Source: Cymbidium sinense
Taxonomy: Eukaryota > Streptophyta > Magnoliopsida > Asparagales > Orchidaceae
NCBI GenBank assembly: GCA_021442155.1
Contig: CM038214.1
Location: 54,716,514 to 54,780,513, forward strand
Length of the DNA stretch: 64,000 nucleotides
Direction of reading: 5' to 3'
Below the pieces are notes generated by a model. It had not been told where the DNA came from and searched no databases. It saw only the letters and a list, made by a program, of their open reading frames with translations. Below are positions 23,458 to 34,450 of the stretch, piece by piece. The stretch's first letter is position 1. The number at the start of each line of letters is the position of its first letter. The translations under genes were made by a program, and so were the position numbers.

Positions 23458-26400
23458 ATGATCAATCTTCTTATTCGGAATGTTCAGGGTGTTGGGACTC
23501 TCATTGTCCGTAACAGTATTAGAAGCCTTTGCTGTACTCATAACATAGCCTTATTTATTGTTATTAAACCATTCATACACTCTTCTAAGATCACCCATGT
23601 TGCTAGAATGCTTGGCTTTCAAAATTTCTTCTATAATATTTGCAATAAAATTTGGTGCTTTTGGAATAATTTAGTCAACATCTCTATCCTTGATGACCTT
23701 CAACAATTGGTTAATGTTCAAATCTCATTAGGTGAATTTTCTGCTCTTGGTTCCTTTATTTATGCATCTTGTAATAGAGTTGGTAGGAACATCCTTTGGG
23801 ATAACTTAAGAACCTTTGCCTCCTCTGTACATAAACCCTGGTTAGTTGGAGGTGATTTCAACACTATTCTCGCTTCTTCAAAAAGAAGGGGAGGTTGCTC
23901 TCCTAACATTCATTCCATGGAAGATTTTTCAAATATGATCCTTGATTGCAATCTGATTGATATTGGCTTTTCGGGCTCCGACTATATGTGGCATAACTCT
24001 AGACTCTGGTAGCAGCTTGATAGGACCCTCTTTAATTCCCTTTGGATCAATCAAAGACCCCTTACTTCTGTTATTCCCCCCAATCAAACTAGTTTCTTTA
24101 AAGGTAGAGCTATATCTGATAACGTACTTTGAGCCCAAGAGCTGATTCATGACATTGACGTTCCTATCAGAGGTGGCAACATCCTTTTCAAACTGGACAT
24201 CTCTAAAGCTTTTGACAACCTCTCTTGGGATTTCCTCTTTCAAATTCTTCATTTGCTTATGTTTTCTGATAGTTTTATCTTCCTCATCAAAAATTGTATT
24301 ACCAATGCTTGGTTCTCCGTTAGCATGAATGGTGAGTCCCTTGGTTTTTCCCCTTCGATGCATGATTTGAGACAAGGTGATCCCCTTTCACCCTCTCTTT
24401 TTATTATTGTTGTTGAATATCTTTTGAGGAGCTTGAATGATCTTTTCTATAATAACCCTAGCATGTTTTGTAGAACTCAAGGAGGTCTTCCGATCTCTTA
24501 TCTTAGTTTTGCTGATGACTTTATTATCTTTTGCAATGCCTCTATTCTTCACATTAAAACTATTAAGAATCTTTTAAATAAATTTGGAAATGAAAGTGGT
24601 CTTTTCTTTAATGAAGGCAAAAGTTATTTCATTCCTTCCTCTAAAATCCCTAGTAATAAGATCAACCAAATCTTGAGATTTACTAATTTCCAGCAATAAC
24701 AACTTCCTATTAAATATCTTGGTGCTCTGCTTTTTAAAGGTTAGAAAAGATCTCATCTTTTTGATGAGTTAATCAAAAAAATATCTAATAAAATTTCTAC
24801 TTGAGAATTTCATTTACTCTCATTTGGGGGTAGGTTCACTTTGATTAAGAACACCTTTAACTCCATGCCTTTATATCTCATTCCAACCATTATGTCGACC
24901 AATTCTACCATTAACAGAATTGAGCGTCTCCTTAACAAATATTTCTGGGGTTCTAACAATTCCTCTAAAAGAATGCACTGGACCTCTTGGTATAAAAGTT
25001 GTGGCACTCTTGCTAAAGGTGGTCTTGGATGTAAGCCTATCAAGGATGCTATCACTGCTTTTTCCTATAAACTTTGGTGGAATTTTAGGAGTAACAATAG
25101 TCTTTGGGCTAATTTCATGACTACTAAATATTGCCAGGGTAAGCACCCTCTCATTTTCCCCTATAAAGCGGGAAACTCTTCTATTTAGAAAAGACTTTGT
25201 TCCATCAAATGGGATGCCGAATCATTAATTTCTTGGGGGATTAACTCTGGCACCTCTTTCTTTTGGTAAGATAACTGGACTGGAGGTGGGTCCATTGATG
25301 ATTTACTTTCTACCCATTCCACTGCTGCTATTAAAGTGAACTCTTTCTGGCAGAATAATATGTGGAACAATATTAAGCTTACTAATTATATTCCTTCCTC
25401 TCTTTTAAACAAGCTTAATACTATTCCTATCATACCTAGCAATCATGATCAGATCCTTTTTAAGCTTTCTTAAAATGGTGATTTCAACTTTAAAAATGTT
25501 TGGATTCATATTAAAGAAGCTCATGATTTTTCAATTATTTTTTCAAACCTTGGAATTACACTATTCCTACTTCTTTTTCTATTCTTACTTGGCATATTTT
25601 GAAAAACTCCATCCCTGTTGACTCCTTGATGTGGGAGAAAGGTTTTCACTTACCTTCAAAATGCCACTGCTACTTTCACATTGAGAATGTAAATCATGTT
25701 TTTGTTAATGGAGCCATTGCTTCCAAACTTTGGATTTGGTATGATGATCTCTTTAACATTGTCAAATTCAATGACTCCTTAACTTTATACCAGCTTCTTG
25801 AAGTTTATTTCGATAACACTACAAAAGGTCACATTAAAGCCATAACTGCTATCACTCTTATTTGGTTCATATGGATGGACAAAAATAATGCAAAACATCA
25901 TGGGATTCCTATGAGCCACATGATGATAATTGCTAGAATTGAAAACAAAATCCATGACTTATTCAATGCCAATTTAATTAACTACAAACAATTCAAAGGC
26001 TGTAAATTTGTGGCCAATAAATTGAGTTTTAACTTGCCTGATCAGCCCAACTGTAAAGATGACAAGATTGTTTATTGGGTAAAACCTCATGTTAATACTA
26101 TTAAAATTAACACTGATGGCTCTGTCTCTCAAAATGCTTCTAGCTGTGGTGGCATTTTCAAAAACCATAATGGTAAAGTCCTATGTGCTATTTCTTACCC
26201 CCTTAATACTTGCTCTGTTCCTTTTGCTGAGCTCATGGCGGTGTACAAAGCTCTTGAGATTTGCCTTCAAAAAGGTTGGCTTAATATTTGGATTGAGGTG
26301 GATGCCCTTCTTGATTGACTTCCACCAAAATGGGCGGTATTATATCTTCTCAAGTAGACTAGAGCTCTCCTTTCTCAACTCTATTTTAAAATCTCTCATG

Positions 26401-26552
26401 TATGGCATGAGGGTAATGCATATGCTGATTACCTTGTCAATCTGGGTACTAAATTGGATGGTATAAAATTCTTTGATCAACTTACTCTTCCTAAACATTT
26501 GCTTGGGTTAGTGAATCCGGACAATACTGGACTCCCTTATCTTAGAAATTAA
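23458..26552 (+). pseudogene. LINE L-D ORF2 (endonuclease, reverse transcriptase, RNase H)
   Basis: The endonuclease is open from 23458 to 24012 (MINLLIRNVQGVGT; WLVGGDFNTI). About 1 kb present in L-C is then missing, removing the end of the endonuclease (the SDHxPL-type motif) and the RT N-terminus, with the frame kept. The RT core follows: LFKLDISKAFDNLSWDF (motif A), LRQGDPLSPSLF (motif B), SFADDFIIFCNA (motif C, FADD). Next come the plant-LINE RT zinc-binding region (CHCYFHIENVNHVF, 25660-25700) and RNase H (INTDGSVSQNASSCGG, ELMAVYKALE, IEVDALLD; after a frameshift near 26310, HEGNAYADYL and LVNPDNTGLPYLRN). Single stops punctuate an otherwise conserved frame, and another frameshift lies near 25540. 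Confidence 0.9.
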
Positions 26553-27174
26553 TCCAACCTATTGGATTGATCTGTTATATTACCTGATTAACTGCACGAT
26601 CATTTTCTATTTAGTGTTGTTGTTTCTTGGGAATTTGTTGAAGCATCATCCTGATATCCCTTGTTGTTGGTTTAATTACCCTAGCTTTAATTAGGGGCAT
26701 ATTGCTTCTACAGTTCCTACTGTTAATGTGTTGATGTTCATTTGGAATTTGCTGATGCATCCTGATACCCCTTGCTGGTTATTTGCTGATCTCTGTGGCA
26801 TCTACTGTTGGTTTAACTCTCCCAACCTTAAATGGGGCCTTACTGCTTCTGCTGCTTCCACTTTTAATGGTAAGGTGTTTTCTGTTTGCTGGAGGGAGAT
26901 GTAATACTTGATGCTTTATTTTATTCTTTATTTTTTGATCAACGGAGACAGAGCTCTTGCCACCAATATTTTGTTTATGGATCCTAATGTTTCTATTTCT
27001 CATTTTATGATTAAAGCTATGTTCTTCCTCCTTTCCTCTTTCTGGAATTATATTCTAGGGCACTTGTCTCAATGTTTAAATGCTATACTTCTGTATAACC
27101 TTATGGCTGGCCCTAATTTATCTGTTATTCTTCTCCTTATTATGGTTGTGGCCCCTCCTATGTTCCATAACCTT

Positions 27175-27515
27175 TCCTCTACAACCTGTAAAGAGAGAAA
27201 TTGCAATATCTTTGCTATTATAACTTCTTTTCTTTAGGATTGGAATTATTTCTTGATTTCCATCTAGTCTGTTATTATTGATGCTGTGGGATTAGCTGTT
27301 GGCCTGATATTATGTGTCTTGATGGATCTTAAAGATGGCTTTCCTTTGGACAACTTTAAAACTGATGTTGTACCATTGTTTTTATTGGCTTATCTTATGG
27401 TGGGTGCAATATCTATTTTGATGTTTTCATTGCTGGCTGTTGGATTTATGGTCCTTTTATCTTGCAGGCTGCTCTTGGGGTTGGTTTGTTGATTGTATTT
27501 GCTAAGCTCATCTCC
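27175..27515 (+). repeat. 3' UTR tandem repeat, unit R1
   Basis: Contains ACCTGTAAAGAGAGAAATTG, GGATTGGAATTATTTC, CTTATCTTATGGTGGGTGCA and GGCTGTTGGATTTATGG in the same order as units R2 and R3. Confidence 0.75.
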
Positions 27516-28130
27516 CCAACCTATATGGAGAGAAATTGTAATATCCTTGTTATTATTATTATCTCTTTGTAGGATTGGACTTAATTAATGATTTCCTTTC
27601 AGTCTATTTTTTTAGGATGGTAGTTCAGCTGCTAACCTGCTCTCCTTTGTCTTGAAGGATCTCATTGATGGTTTACTTTTGAACCCTTTCTATGGCTATG
27701 TTGCCCCATTATTCTTTTTTGTCTTATCTTATGGTTGGTGCAATAATTGTAGTGTTGTTTTATTTGTTGGATGTTAGATTATCGGGTCCATTATCCAGCA
27801 GGCCACCTTTGTGGCTTGTGGCTATTTATTGCATGTTGTTTTTCTAATTATTTCTGGAGGTTTTGAATTATTTCATGTTTGTTGCTCCACTATTTTTGCT
27901 ATTTGCAACCAGGCTACAGCTGATCACCTGATGTTTGAAGTCTACTTAATCTGCTGCTATTTTTTCCCTATTGGTTATGTTAGAATTATGCAGATCACTA
28001 TGATTATGCTATTGCCTAATTGGATATTAACCTATGCACTGTTTACTCTGAATGGGTGAATTTTTGGCCAGTTTGTTGGTAGTTACTATCTTGGTTGTTG
28101 GTACTGGATTAATGTTCAACAAGGCGCCTG
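27516..28130 (+). repeat. 3' UTR tandem repeat, unit R2
   Basis: The order is ACCTATATGGAGAGAAATTG, GTAGGATTGGACTTAA, TTATGGTTGGTGCAATAATT, CCAGCAGGCCACC, GCTGATCACCTGATGTTTGA, ACTCTGAATGGGTGAATTTT. It aligns throughout with R3. Confidence 0.8.
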
Positions 28131-28500
28131 GTTTTGGGATCTTATCATCAGCAGGCCTCTTTTGAGGTTTTTGACTGCATGGTGGCTTTTGTTTTTCTGA
28201 TTATTATTGTTGTTTGCAATAGGGCTGCAGCTTACCATCACATGTTTGAGGCCTATCTAAATTGCTGCTATTTTTTCCATTTTGGTTTAGCTAGACTCAG
28301 CCATACCACTTCATTATCTACCTGGAATTTATCTTATTCATTGTCTATTTTGAATGGGTGGTTTAGGGCCAACTTCCTATTTTTTCCTATCTTGGTTGTT
28401 GGCTGAACTGGATCATTGGGTTTTATGCCCGACAAAACTTTTGTTGTATCATGCTCAATAGGGTGCTTTTGGAGTTATTTTGCTGATTGATTTTTCTAAC
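28131..28500 (+). repeat. 3' UTR tandem repeat, partial unit R2'
   Basis: Repeats only the second half of the unit (CAGCAGGCCTCTTTTGAGG, CAATAGGGCTGCAGCT, ATGTTTGAGGCCTATC, TTTTGAATGGGTGG). Confidence 0.75.
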
Positions 28501-29080
28501 CCCATCTTCTCAACCTGTCAGGAGAGAAACTACAATTTTCTAGTTATTTTTATTGTCTCTTTGCAGGATTGGTATTACTTTATGGTTTCTTTCCAATCTA
28601 CTGATGATTTTTTGTTTAGCTGCAAGCCTGTTCATCTTTACCTTGAAGGATTTCAATGTTGACTATCTTTTGACATTTTGTTTCTTTTTTGCATCTTTGC
28701 TTTTCACTGGATTATCATATGGTGGGTGCAATAATTGTATTGTTGTTTTCATTATTGGCTGTTGGATTTTTGAGTCCTATGTCCAGCAGGTTGTCTTTGT
28801 GGTTGTTGGTTGTTTGTTGCCTGTTGCTTTTCTGAATGATTTTGCTGATTGCAACCGGGCTGCTGTTGATCACCTGATGTTTGAGATCTACTTAACTTGC
28901 TTCTATTTTCTTCCACTTGGTTATGTTAGATTTGTGCAGATCACTGAGAATATGCTTTTGCCTAATTTGATTTTAACCTATGCATTGTTTACTCTGAATG
29001 GGTGGATTTATGGCCAGCTTGCTGGCTATTACTATCTTGGTTGTAAGCTAAACTGGATTACTGAGTTTTCTACTCAGCAA
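28501..29080 (+). repeat. 3' UTR tandem repeat, unit R3
   Basis: Full unit: ACCTGTCAGGAGAGAAAC, TTGCAGGATTGGTATTAC, ATATGGTGGGTGCAATAATT, GTCCAGCAGGTTG, GTTGATCACCTGATGTTTGA, ACTCTGAATGGGTGGATTTA. Confidence 0.8.
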
Positions 29081-30300
29081 GCTGATTCTAGGATTGTCTC
29101 TCTGATTTTCTTTACTTGGAGTTGTTTGTGGTGGAGAGCAGCTTATTACCTATGCCTTATGGTTCATCTAATCTACTGCTGCATTCCCATCTCCTCTATG
29201 ATAAACTTCTGCAATTCCTATGGTAATTTGGGCTTAGGATATGTTGTCTTGCCTTACACTTGCTGGTTACTAACTTTTGTAACACGGAGGTTGTTAACTT
29301 CTGCATTTTTTTCTTTCATTGCACTTCTTTTTCTAGGGTATATCCCTGGGTTGTTTACTAGGCTGTTTACCATGACTATTTGTTTAATATTTGTCCCATA
29401 TGTTTGGGATGGGATTAATTCCATGCTATTTTATTTTCCTTGGTAGATTTCAGCAGGTCTTTCTATTGGCCTTTTATGCTTCTTACCTCTGCTTGTCCTT
29501 ATCTGTTGTTTTTCTGTGGTGGGTCTTCATGTTGATCTAATTAAACCCTTGGACCTGATTAAAAATATGGTAGACTTGACAATGATGGTTCACTTTCATT
29601 TGTGTTGGGATTCTCATGACATGGTGCCTAATATGATGACATTTACTCTGCATGGGATCCTTTTACCCATTCTGCTCTTTACTGCTTTCTTTTCTATTCA
29701 GTATAGGGCTTTGCTTTGGTTTGCAGGTACTAAGGCTCAAAAGACTTTCAACAAATGGTTGCTATACAGGTTTGTTGGCTATGATGGTTGTGATGATTTC
29801 ACTCCTTTTTGGTTTGGTAGTAGCTCTTGTGATGTAACCCTTTTGCTGAAGTATGGATGCTCATATTTGCATCTGCCCCAACTTGGTGTGACTAAGCCTG
29901 AGTTCTCTATCACACTTCCTTATTATCATTTTTTAGTTTATCTTTGCTTTCATTTTCACTTTCATGCGTATTACCTTAAGCGCCTAATTTCTTTTCTCTA
30001 ATTTTGCAGCTGCAATTCTCTTGTTCTCTTGAAGGTTTGCTCCATAATGTCATGCATTCTCTCATCCTGAAGAGTTTTGGCCCTAATCTTCCATTGCCTT
30101 ATCCTGTTAATCAATTTGTATCTTTTTCTTTCCATACTCTTTTATTTTGCTTTTGGTTGTATTTAGATAGGAGATTTACTTTTTAGGCTGATTGTAGCTC
30201 TTTGAGCAGTAGTTGTGGAGTTTATCCCTTTTAAGGACCTTGCAACCCTTTTTTTGTGGCAATAAAATTCCCCCTATATGGAGTTTCCCAAAAAAAAAAA

Positions 30301-30645
30301 TGATAATAATACCCTAAACCCTAATAACCTTAAACCCTAAACCCTAAACCCTTAACTCTAAACTAACCCTAAACTGTAAGCAACTCCTAAACCCTAATCC
30401 CTAAATCCTAAAAACCCAAAACCCTAAAGCCTAAAAGCTAAACCCTAAAGCCTACCCTAAACCCTAAACCCATAAACCTAAACCCTAAAAAACCCCAAAC
30501 CCTAAACACTAATCCCTAACCTTAAACCCTAAACCATAAAAGCATAAACCCTAAAATCCTAAACCCAAAACCCTAAACCCTAAATCCAAAACACTAAACC
30601 CTAACCCTAAATCCAAAACCGTAAACCCTAAACCCTAAATAATAA
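30301..30645 (+). repeat. Telomeric array
   Basis: TGATAATAAT, then CCCTAAA repeats, ending at an S head. Confidence 0.88.
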
Positions 30646-31152
30646 ACCTAAAAGTAGAACACGAGAAAATAAAATAAAATAAAACCTAAAACTAAAAAAT
30701 ATAAACCTAAAATAAAAATAAAATAAATCTAAACCCACACTAAAATAAACTAATCTAAAATAAATAAAACATAAACATAAACCTAAAATAAATAAAGCCT
30801 AAACCCTAAACTAAATATAATAAAATAAACTAAAAATAAACTTAAACCTAAACTAAAAAATAAAATCTAAAAATAAACCCAAAATAAAATCCTAAAACCT
30901 AAACCTAAAAAATGAAAATAAAAACCTACACCTGAAAATAAAAAATAAAATATAAACCTAAAAACTAAAATAAAAAACAAACATAAATATAAATCTAAAT
31001 GCAAAAAATAAACTAAAATAAAATAACCTAAACTAAAATAAAAAACCTAAAATAAATAAAATAATATAAATAAAAATAAAAAATAAAATAGTTAAAATAA
31101 ATAAAAAATAAGCTAAATAAACATAAACCCACTGGTTTACTTAATTTAAAAT
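30646..31152 (+). repeat. A-rich satellite S8, shortened
   Basis: The S body lacks several hundred bp of its 5' half. The tail is at 31124-31152 (ACCCACTGGTTTACTTAATTT). Confidence 0.76.
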
Positions 31153-31580
31153 ATAAACCCTAAACCCTAAACTAACCTTAAAGCATAAACCCTAAACCCT
31201 AAACACTAAACCCTAACCCTAACTGTAAATCCTAAAACCTAAACCCTAAAACCTAAAACCCTAAACCCTAAACTCTAAACTAACCCTAAACCTAAATCTT
31301 AAACCCTAAAGCCTAAACCATATACCCTATTCACTAAACTAACCATAAACACTAAGCTAACCCTAAACCCTAAACCCTAAACCCTGAACCCTAAAGCCTA
31401 AACACTGAACCCCAAACCCTAAACCCTAAACCTTAAATCATAAAAAACTATAAAGCCTAAACACTAATCGCTAACCCTAAAGCTTAAACCCTAAAAGGAT
31501 AAACCCTAAAACCCTAAACCCTAAACCTTAGACCCTAAACCCTAAACCCTAACCCTAAATCCTAAACCCCAAATCCTAAA
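31153..31580 (+). repeat. Telomeric array
   Basis: CCCTAAA repeats with CTAACCCTAAACC phase slips, followed by a G-module leader. Confidence 0.88.
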
Positions 31581-32081
31581 CCTAAATCTAAAGTTACTAA
31601 TAAATTAAAAATTAAACCTAAACCCTAAAACCTAATAAACCTAAACATAAACCTAAATCCTAAGAATGGGCAAAACCTTAACGACAGGAACATCAATGTA
31701 AACAAAGCTCTATCTATATCTAGTGGCGGAGGCAATGGCGGAGGCGGTAGTTATCGCAATGGTGGTGGGGGATCTAGAGGTGCTAATGGATATGGAGGTG
31801 ATGCACGGCAAGGTGGTTACGGGAGTCTGAGGACCATGAGGTTACATGGTGGTGAAGGAGAGATCCGGATATGATGGTGGAACTAGAGAATGAGAAAAAA
31901 TTAAAAATGATCGATCCCATCTACTATTCTGGGTCTTATCTAGAGATAGTTCTAGTTATGGTTCTATGCCCTCATTTTTTTGTCTATATTGTCACTTTTG
32001 TCTTAAAAAACTTTGTGTGTTACTTGGTTGATGAAATCGAAAAGAAGAAATGTTGAATCTAAATTTATTCTTTTAAAAAAA
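31581..32081 (+). pseudogene. GR-RBP retrocopy G6 with leader
   Basis: The leader covers 31581-31661. The copy reads NGQNLNDRNINVN, then a damaged SR region, GGGNGGGGSYRNGGGGSRGANGYGG and a frameshifted remainder. The region before the stop has collapsed (ATGATGGTGGAACTAGAG), so roughly 60 bp of glycine-tail codons are gone. The 3' UTR runs to A7 at 32075-32081. Several G-to-A/T and C-to-A changes show older decay than in G5. Confidence 0.8.
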
Positions 32082-32340
32082 CCAAAAACCCAAAACCCTA
32101 AACTAAATTGTGAACCTTAAACCTAAAACCAAAACCCTAAGCCCTAAAAACCATGAACTTTAAACCCTTAACCCTAAACTCTAAACCCTAAAGCTCTAAA
32201 CCCTAAAACCTAAACCATAAAAATTTAATACTAAACCCTAAACTGTAAACCCTAAACCCTAAACCCTAAATCCTAATCCCCAAACCCAAAACCCTAAGCC
32301 CTAAACTAACCCTAAATTATAAACCCTAAATTGTAAACCC
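32082..32340 (+). repeat. Trailer and telomeric array
   Basis: CTAAACTAAATTGTGAACC trailer, then CCCTAAA repeats. Confidence 0.87.
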
Positions 32341-33235
32341 TAAAAAGCTAAAAACCTAAACCCAAACTAAATTGAACTAAAAAATAAAATAAATAAAAAA
32401 ACATAAACCAAAATAAATTAAAAAAATAAAATAAAGTAAAAACATAAACTAAAACCTAAACCTAAACCTAAACCAAAAAAGAAAATAAAATAAAAAATAA
32501 AAACTAAACTAAAATAAAATAAATAAAAACCTTAACTAAACTAAAAAAAAATGAAAAACCTAATAAAATAAAAACTAAAACTAAAATAAAAATAAAATAA
32601 ACCAAAAATAAAATAAAATAAAATAAAAACCTAAACCTAAAAACCAAAAGTTAAAGCCTAAAAAAAATATGACCTAAACCCAAAGCTATAAAAAAAACCT
32701 AAACCTAAAATAAAAATAAAATAAACCTAAACCTAAACTAAAATAAACTAAACTAAAATAAATAAGACATAAATCTAAACCAAAAATAAACTAAACTTAA
32801 CCCTAAACCTAAATAAAATAAAATAAAATAAAATAAACTAAAAGTTAACCTAAAACTAAACTAAAAAATAAAACCTAAAAATAAATCTAAAATAAAACCC
32901 TAAAACCTAAACCTAGCAAAATAAGATAAAAACCTAAACCAAATCCTAAAAATAAAAAATAAAATCTAAACCTAAAAAATAAAATAAAAATAAACCTCTT
33001 CTAAAAATTAAACCTAAACCTAAACTTAAAAAATAAACTACAATAAAAAAACTAAACTAAAATAAATAAACCTAAAATAAATAAATTAAACTAAATAAAA
33101 AAAAATATAAATGAACTTAAATAAAAATTAAAAAAATAAAATAAACTAAATTAAATAAAAAATAAATGAAATAAACTTAAACTTGCAGGTTTACTTAATT
33201 TAAAATAAAAGATTTAAAATTAAAAAATCAAAAAA
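32341..33235 (+). repeat. A-rich satellite S9
   Basis: Nearly complete S unit. The head at 32341 (GCTAAAAACCTAAACCC) is followed by the ordered body, and the tail is at 33176-33210 (CTTGCAGGTTTACTTAATTT), then an A/T spacer. Confidence 0.8.
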
Positions 33236-33385
33236 ACCCTAACCTTAAACCCTAAACCCTAAAACTATCCCAAAACCCTAAACATACCCTGAACCCTAAA
33301 CCCTAAATGTTAAACTATAACCCTAAACCTTAAACCCTAAACCCTAAACCCTAAACCTTAAACCCTAAACTTTAAACCCTAAACC
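33236..33385 (+). repeat. Telomeric array
   Basis: Short CCCTAAA block separating two S units. Confidence 0.88.
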
Positions 33386-34248
33386 CTAAGATCTTAAAAA
33401 CTAAACCTAAACTAAATAAAACCTAAAAATAAAATAAATTAAATAACCAAAACATAAATTAAATAAAAGAATAAAATAAAACAAAAACCTAAACTAAATC
33501 CTAAACCATAACCTAAACCTAAAAATAATGTAAAATAAAAAATAAAAATAAAAATAAAATAAAATTAATAAAAACCTAGACTAAACTAAAAAATAAAATA
33601 AACTTAAAAAAAGAAAACCTAAATAAAATAAAAACTAAACTTAAAATAATAATTAAATAAACCTAAATAAAATAAAATAAAATAAAAACTAAATAAAAAC
33701 TTTAAAAAAAAACTAAAAATAAATAAATAAATAAAACCTAAACCCTAAAGTAAAAAAAATACCTAAACCTGAAATAAACAAAATAAAATAAACCTAAACC
33801 TAAACTAACAAAAACTAAACTAAAATAAATAAATCCTGAACCTAAACCCTTAACTAAATAAAATAAAAATAAACAAAAAATAAACCTAAACCTGAACTAA
33901 AATATAAAACCTAAAAATAAACCTAAAATAAAAAGCTAAAAGCAAATCCTAAATGAATAAATAAAAATTTAAACCTAAACCTAAAAATAAAGTATAAAAC
34001 CTAAACCTAAAAAATAAAATAAAAATAAAACTAAACTAAAAATAAAGAAAAACTTAAACATAAAAGAAAAACTAAAATAAAAAACCTAAACTTAAATAAA
34101 TAAACCATATATAAATAATCTAAACTAAATAAAAATAAATAAATAAATATAAATAAAAATAAAAAATAAAATAAACTATAATAAATAAAAAATAAACTAA
34201 ATAAATTAAATAAGAGTAAACCTATCAATTTATTTAATTTAAAAAAAA
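33386..34248 (+). repeat. A-rich satellite S10
   Basis: Nearly complete S unit. The head contains AACTAAATAAAACCTAAAAA; the tail at 34217-34248 (CCTATCAATTTATTTAATTT plus A8) joins CCCTAAA. Confidence 0.8.
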
Positions 34249-34450
34249 CCCTAAACCCTAAATCCTAAATCCTAAATCCTAAAACTAACCCTAAACCCTA
34301 AACCCTAAACCCTAAACCTACAACCCTAAACCTTATGCCCTAAAAAACCCTGAACCCTAAACCATAAACCCTAAACCTATATTAATAAAATTAAAAAAAA
34401 TTAAAAAAACCCTAACCATAAACTCTAAACCCTAAACCCTAAACCCTAAA
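34249..34450 (+). repeat. Telomeric array
   Basis: CCCTAAA repeats split by a short A/T block at 34380-34408, fading into the long hexamer/pentamer array. Confidence 0.85.

Larger units (their letters stand above)
26553..30289 (+). other. LINE L-D 3' region
   Basis: About 3.7 kb, T-rich and A-poor, about 1.2 kb longer than in L-C because of internal duplication (see the tandem repeats). The terminal block with GGATGCTCATATTTGC, TGCCCCAACTTGG and AATAAA is shared with L-A, L-B and L-C. The 297-codon open frame at 28553-29446 overlaps a repeat copy, is hydrophobic throughout and has no counterpart in L-C. Confidence 0.78.
21680..30300 (+). mobile_element. LINE L-D, near full length (8.6 kb), dead
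   Basis: The most complete LINE of the window: 5' UTR (about 21680-21831), ORF1 (21832-23296), spacer of about 160 bp, ORF2 (23458-26552), 3' region of about 3.7 kb with internal tandem repeats, AATAAA at 30261-30266 and an A11 tail at 30290-30300. The tail is followed by TGATAATAAT and then ACCCTAAACCC, so unlike the other LINEs its tail is not strictly flush with a heptamer. It is homologous to L-C along its length but with a different set of deletions. Stops and at least two frameshifts make it inactive. Confidence 0.93.

Noticed and set aside
23929..24375. 148-codon minus-strand frame in LINE L-D
   Set aside because: Antisense of a well-supported endonuclease/RT region with catalytic motifs on the + strand.
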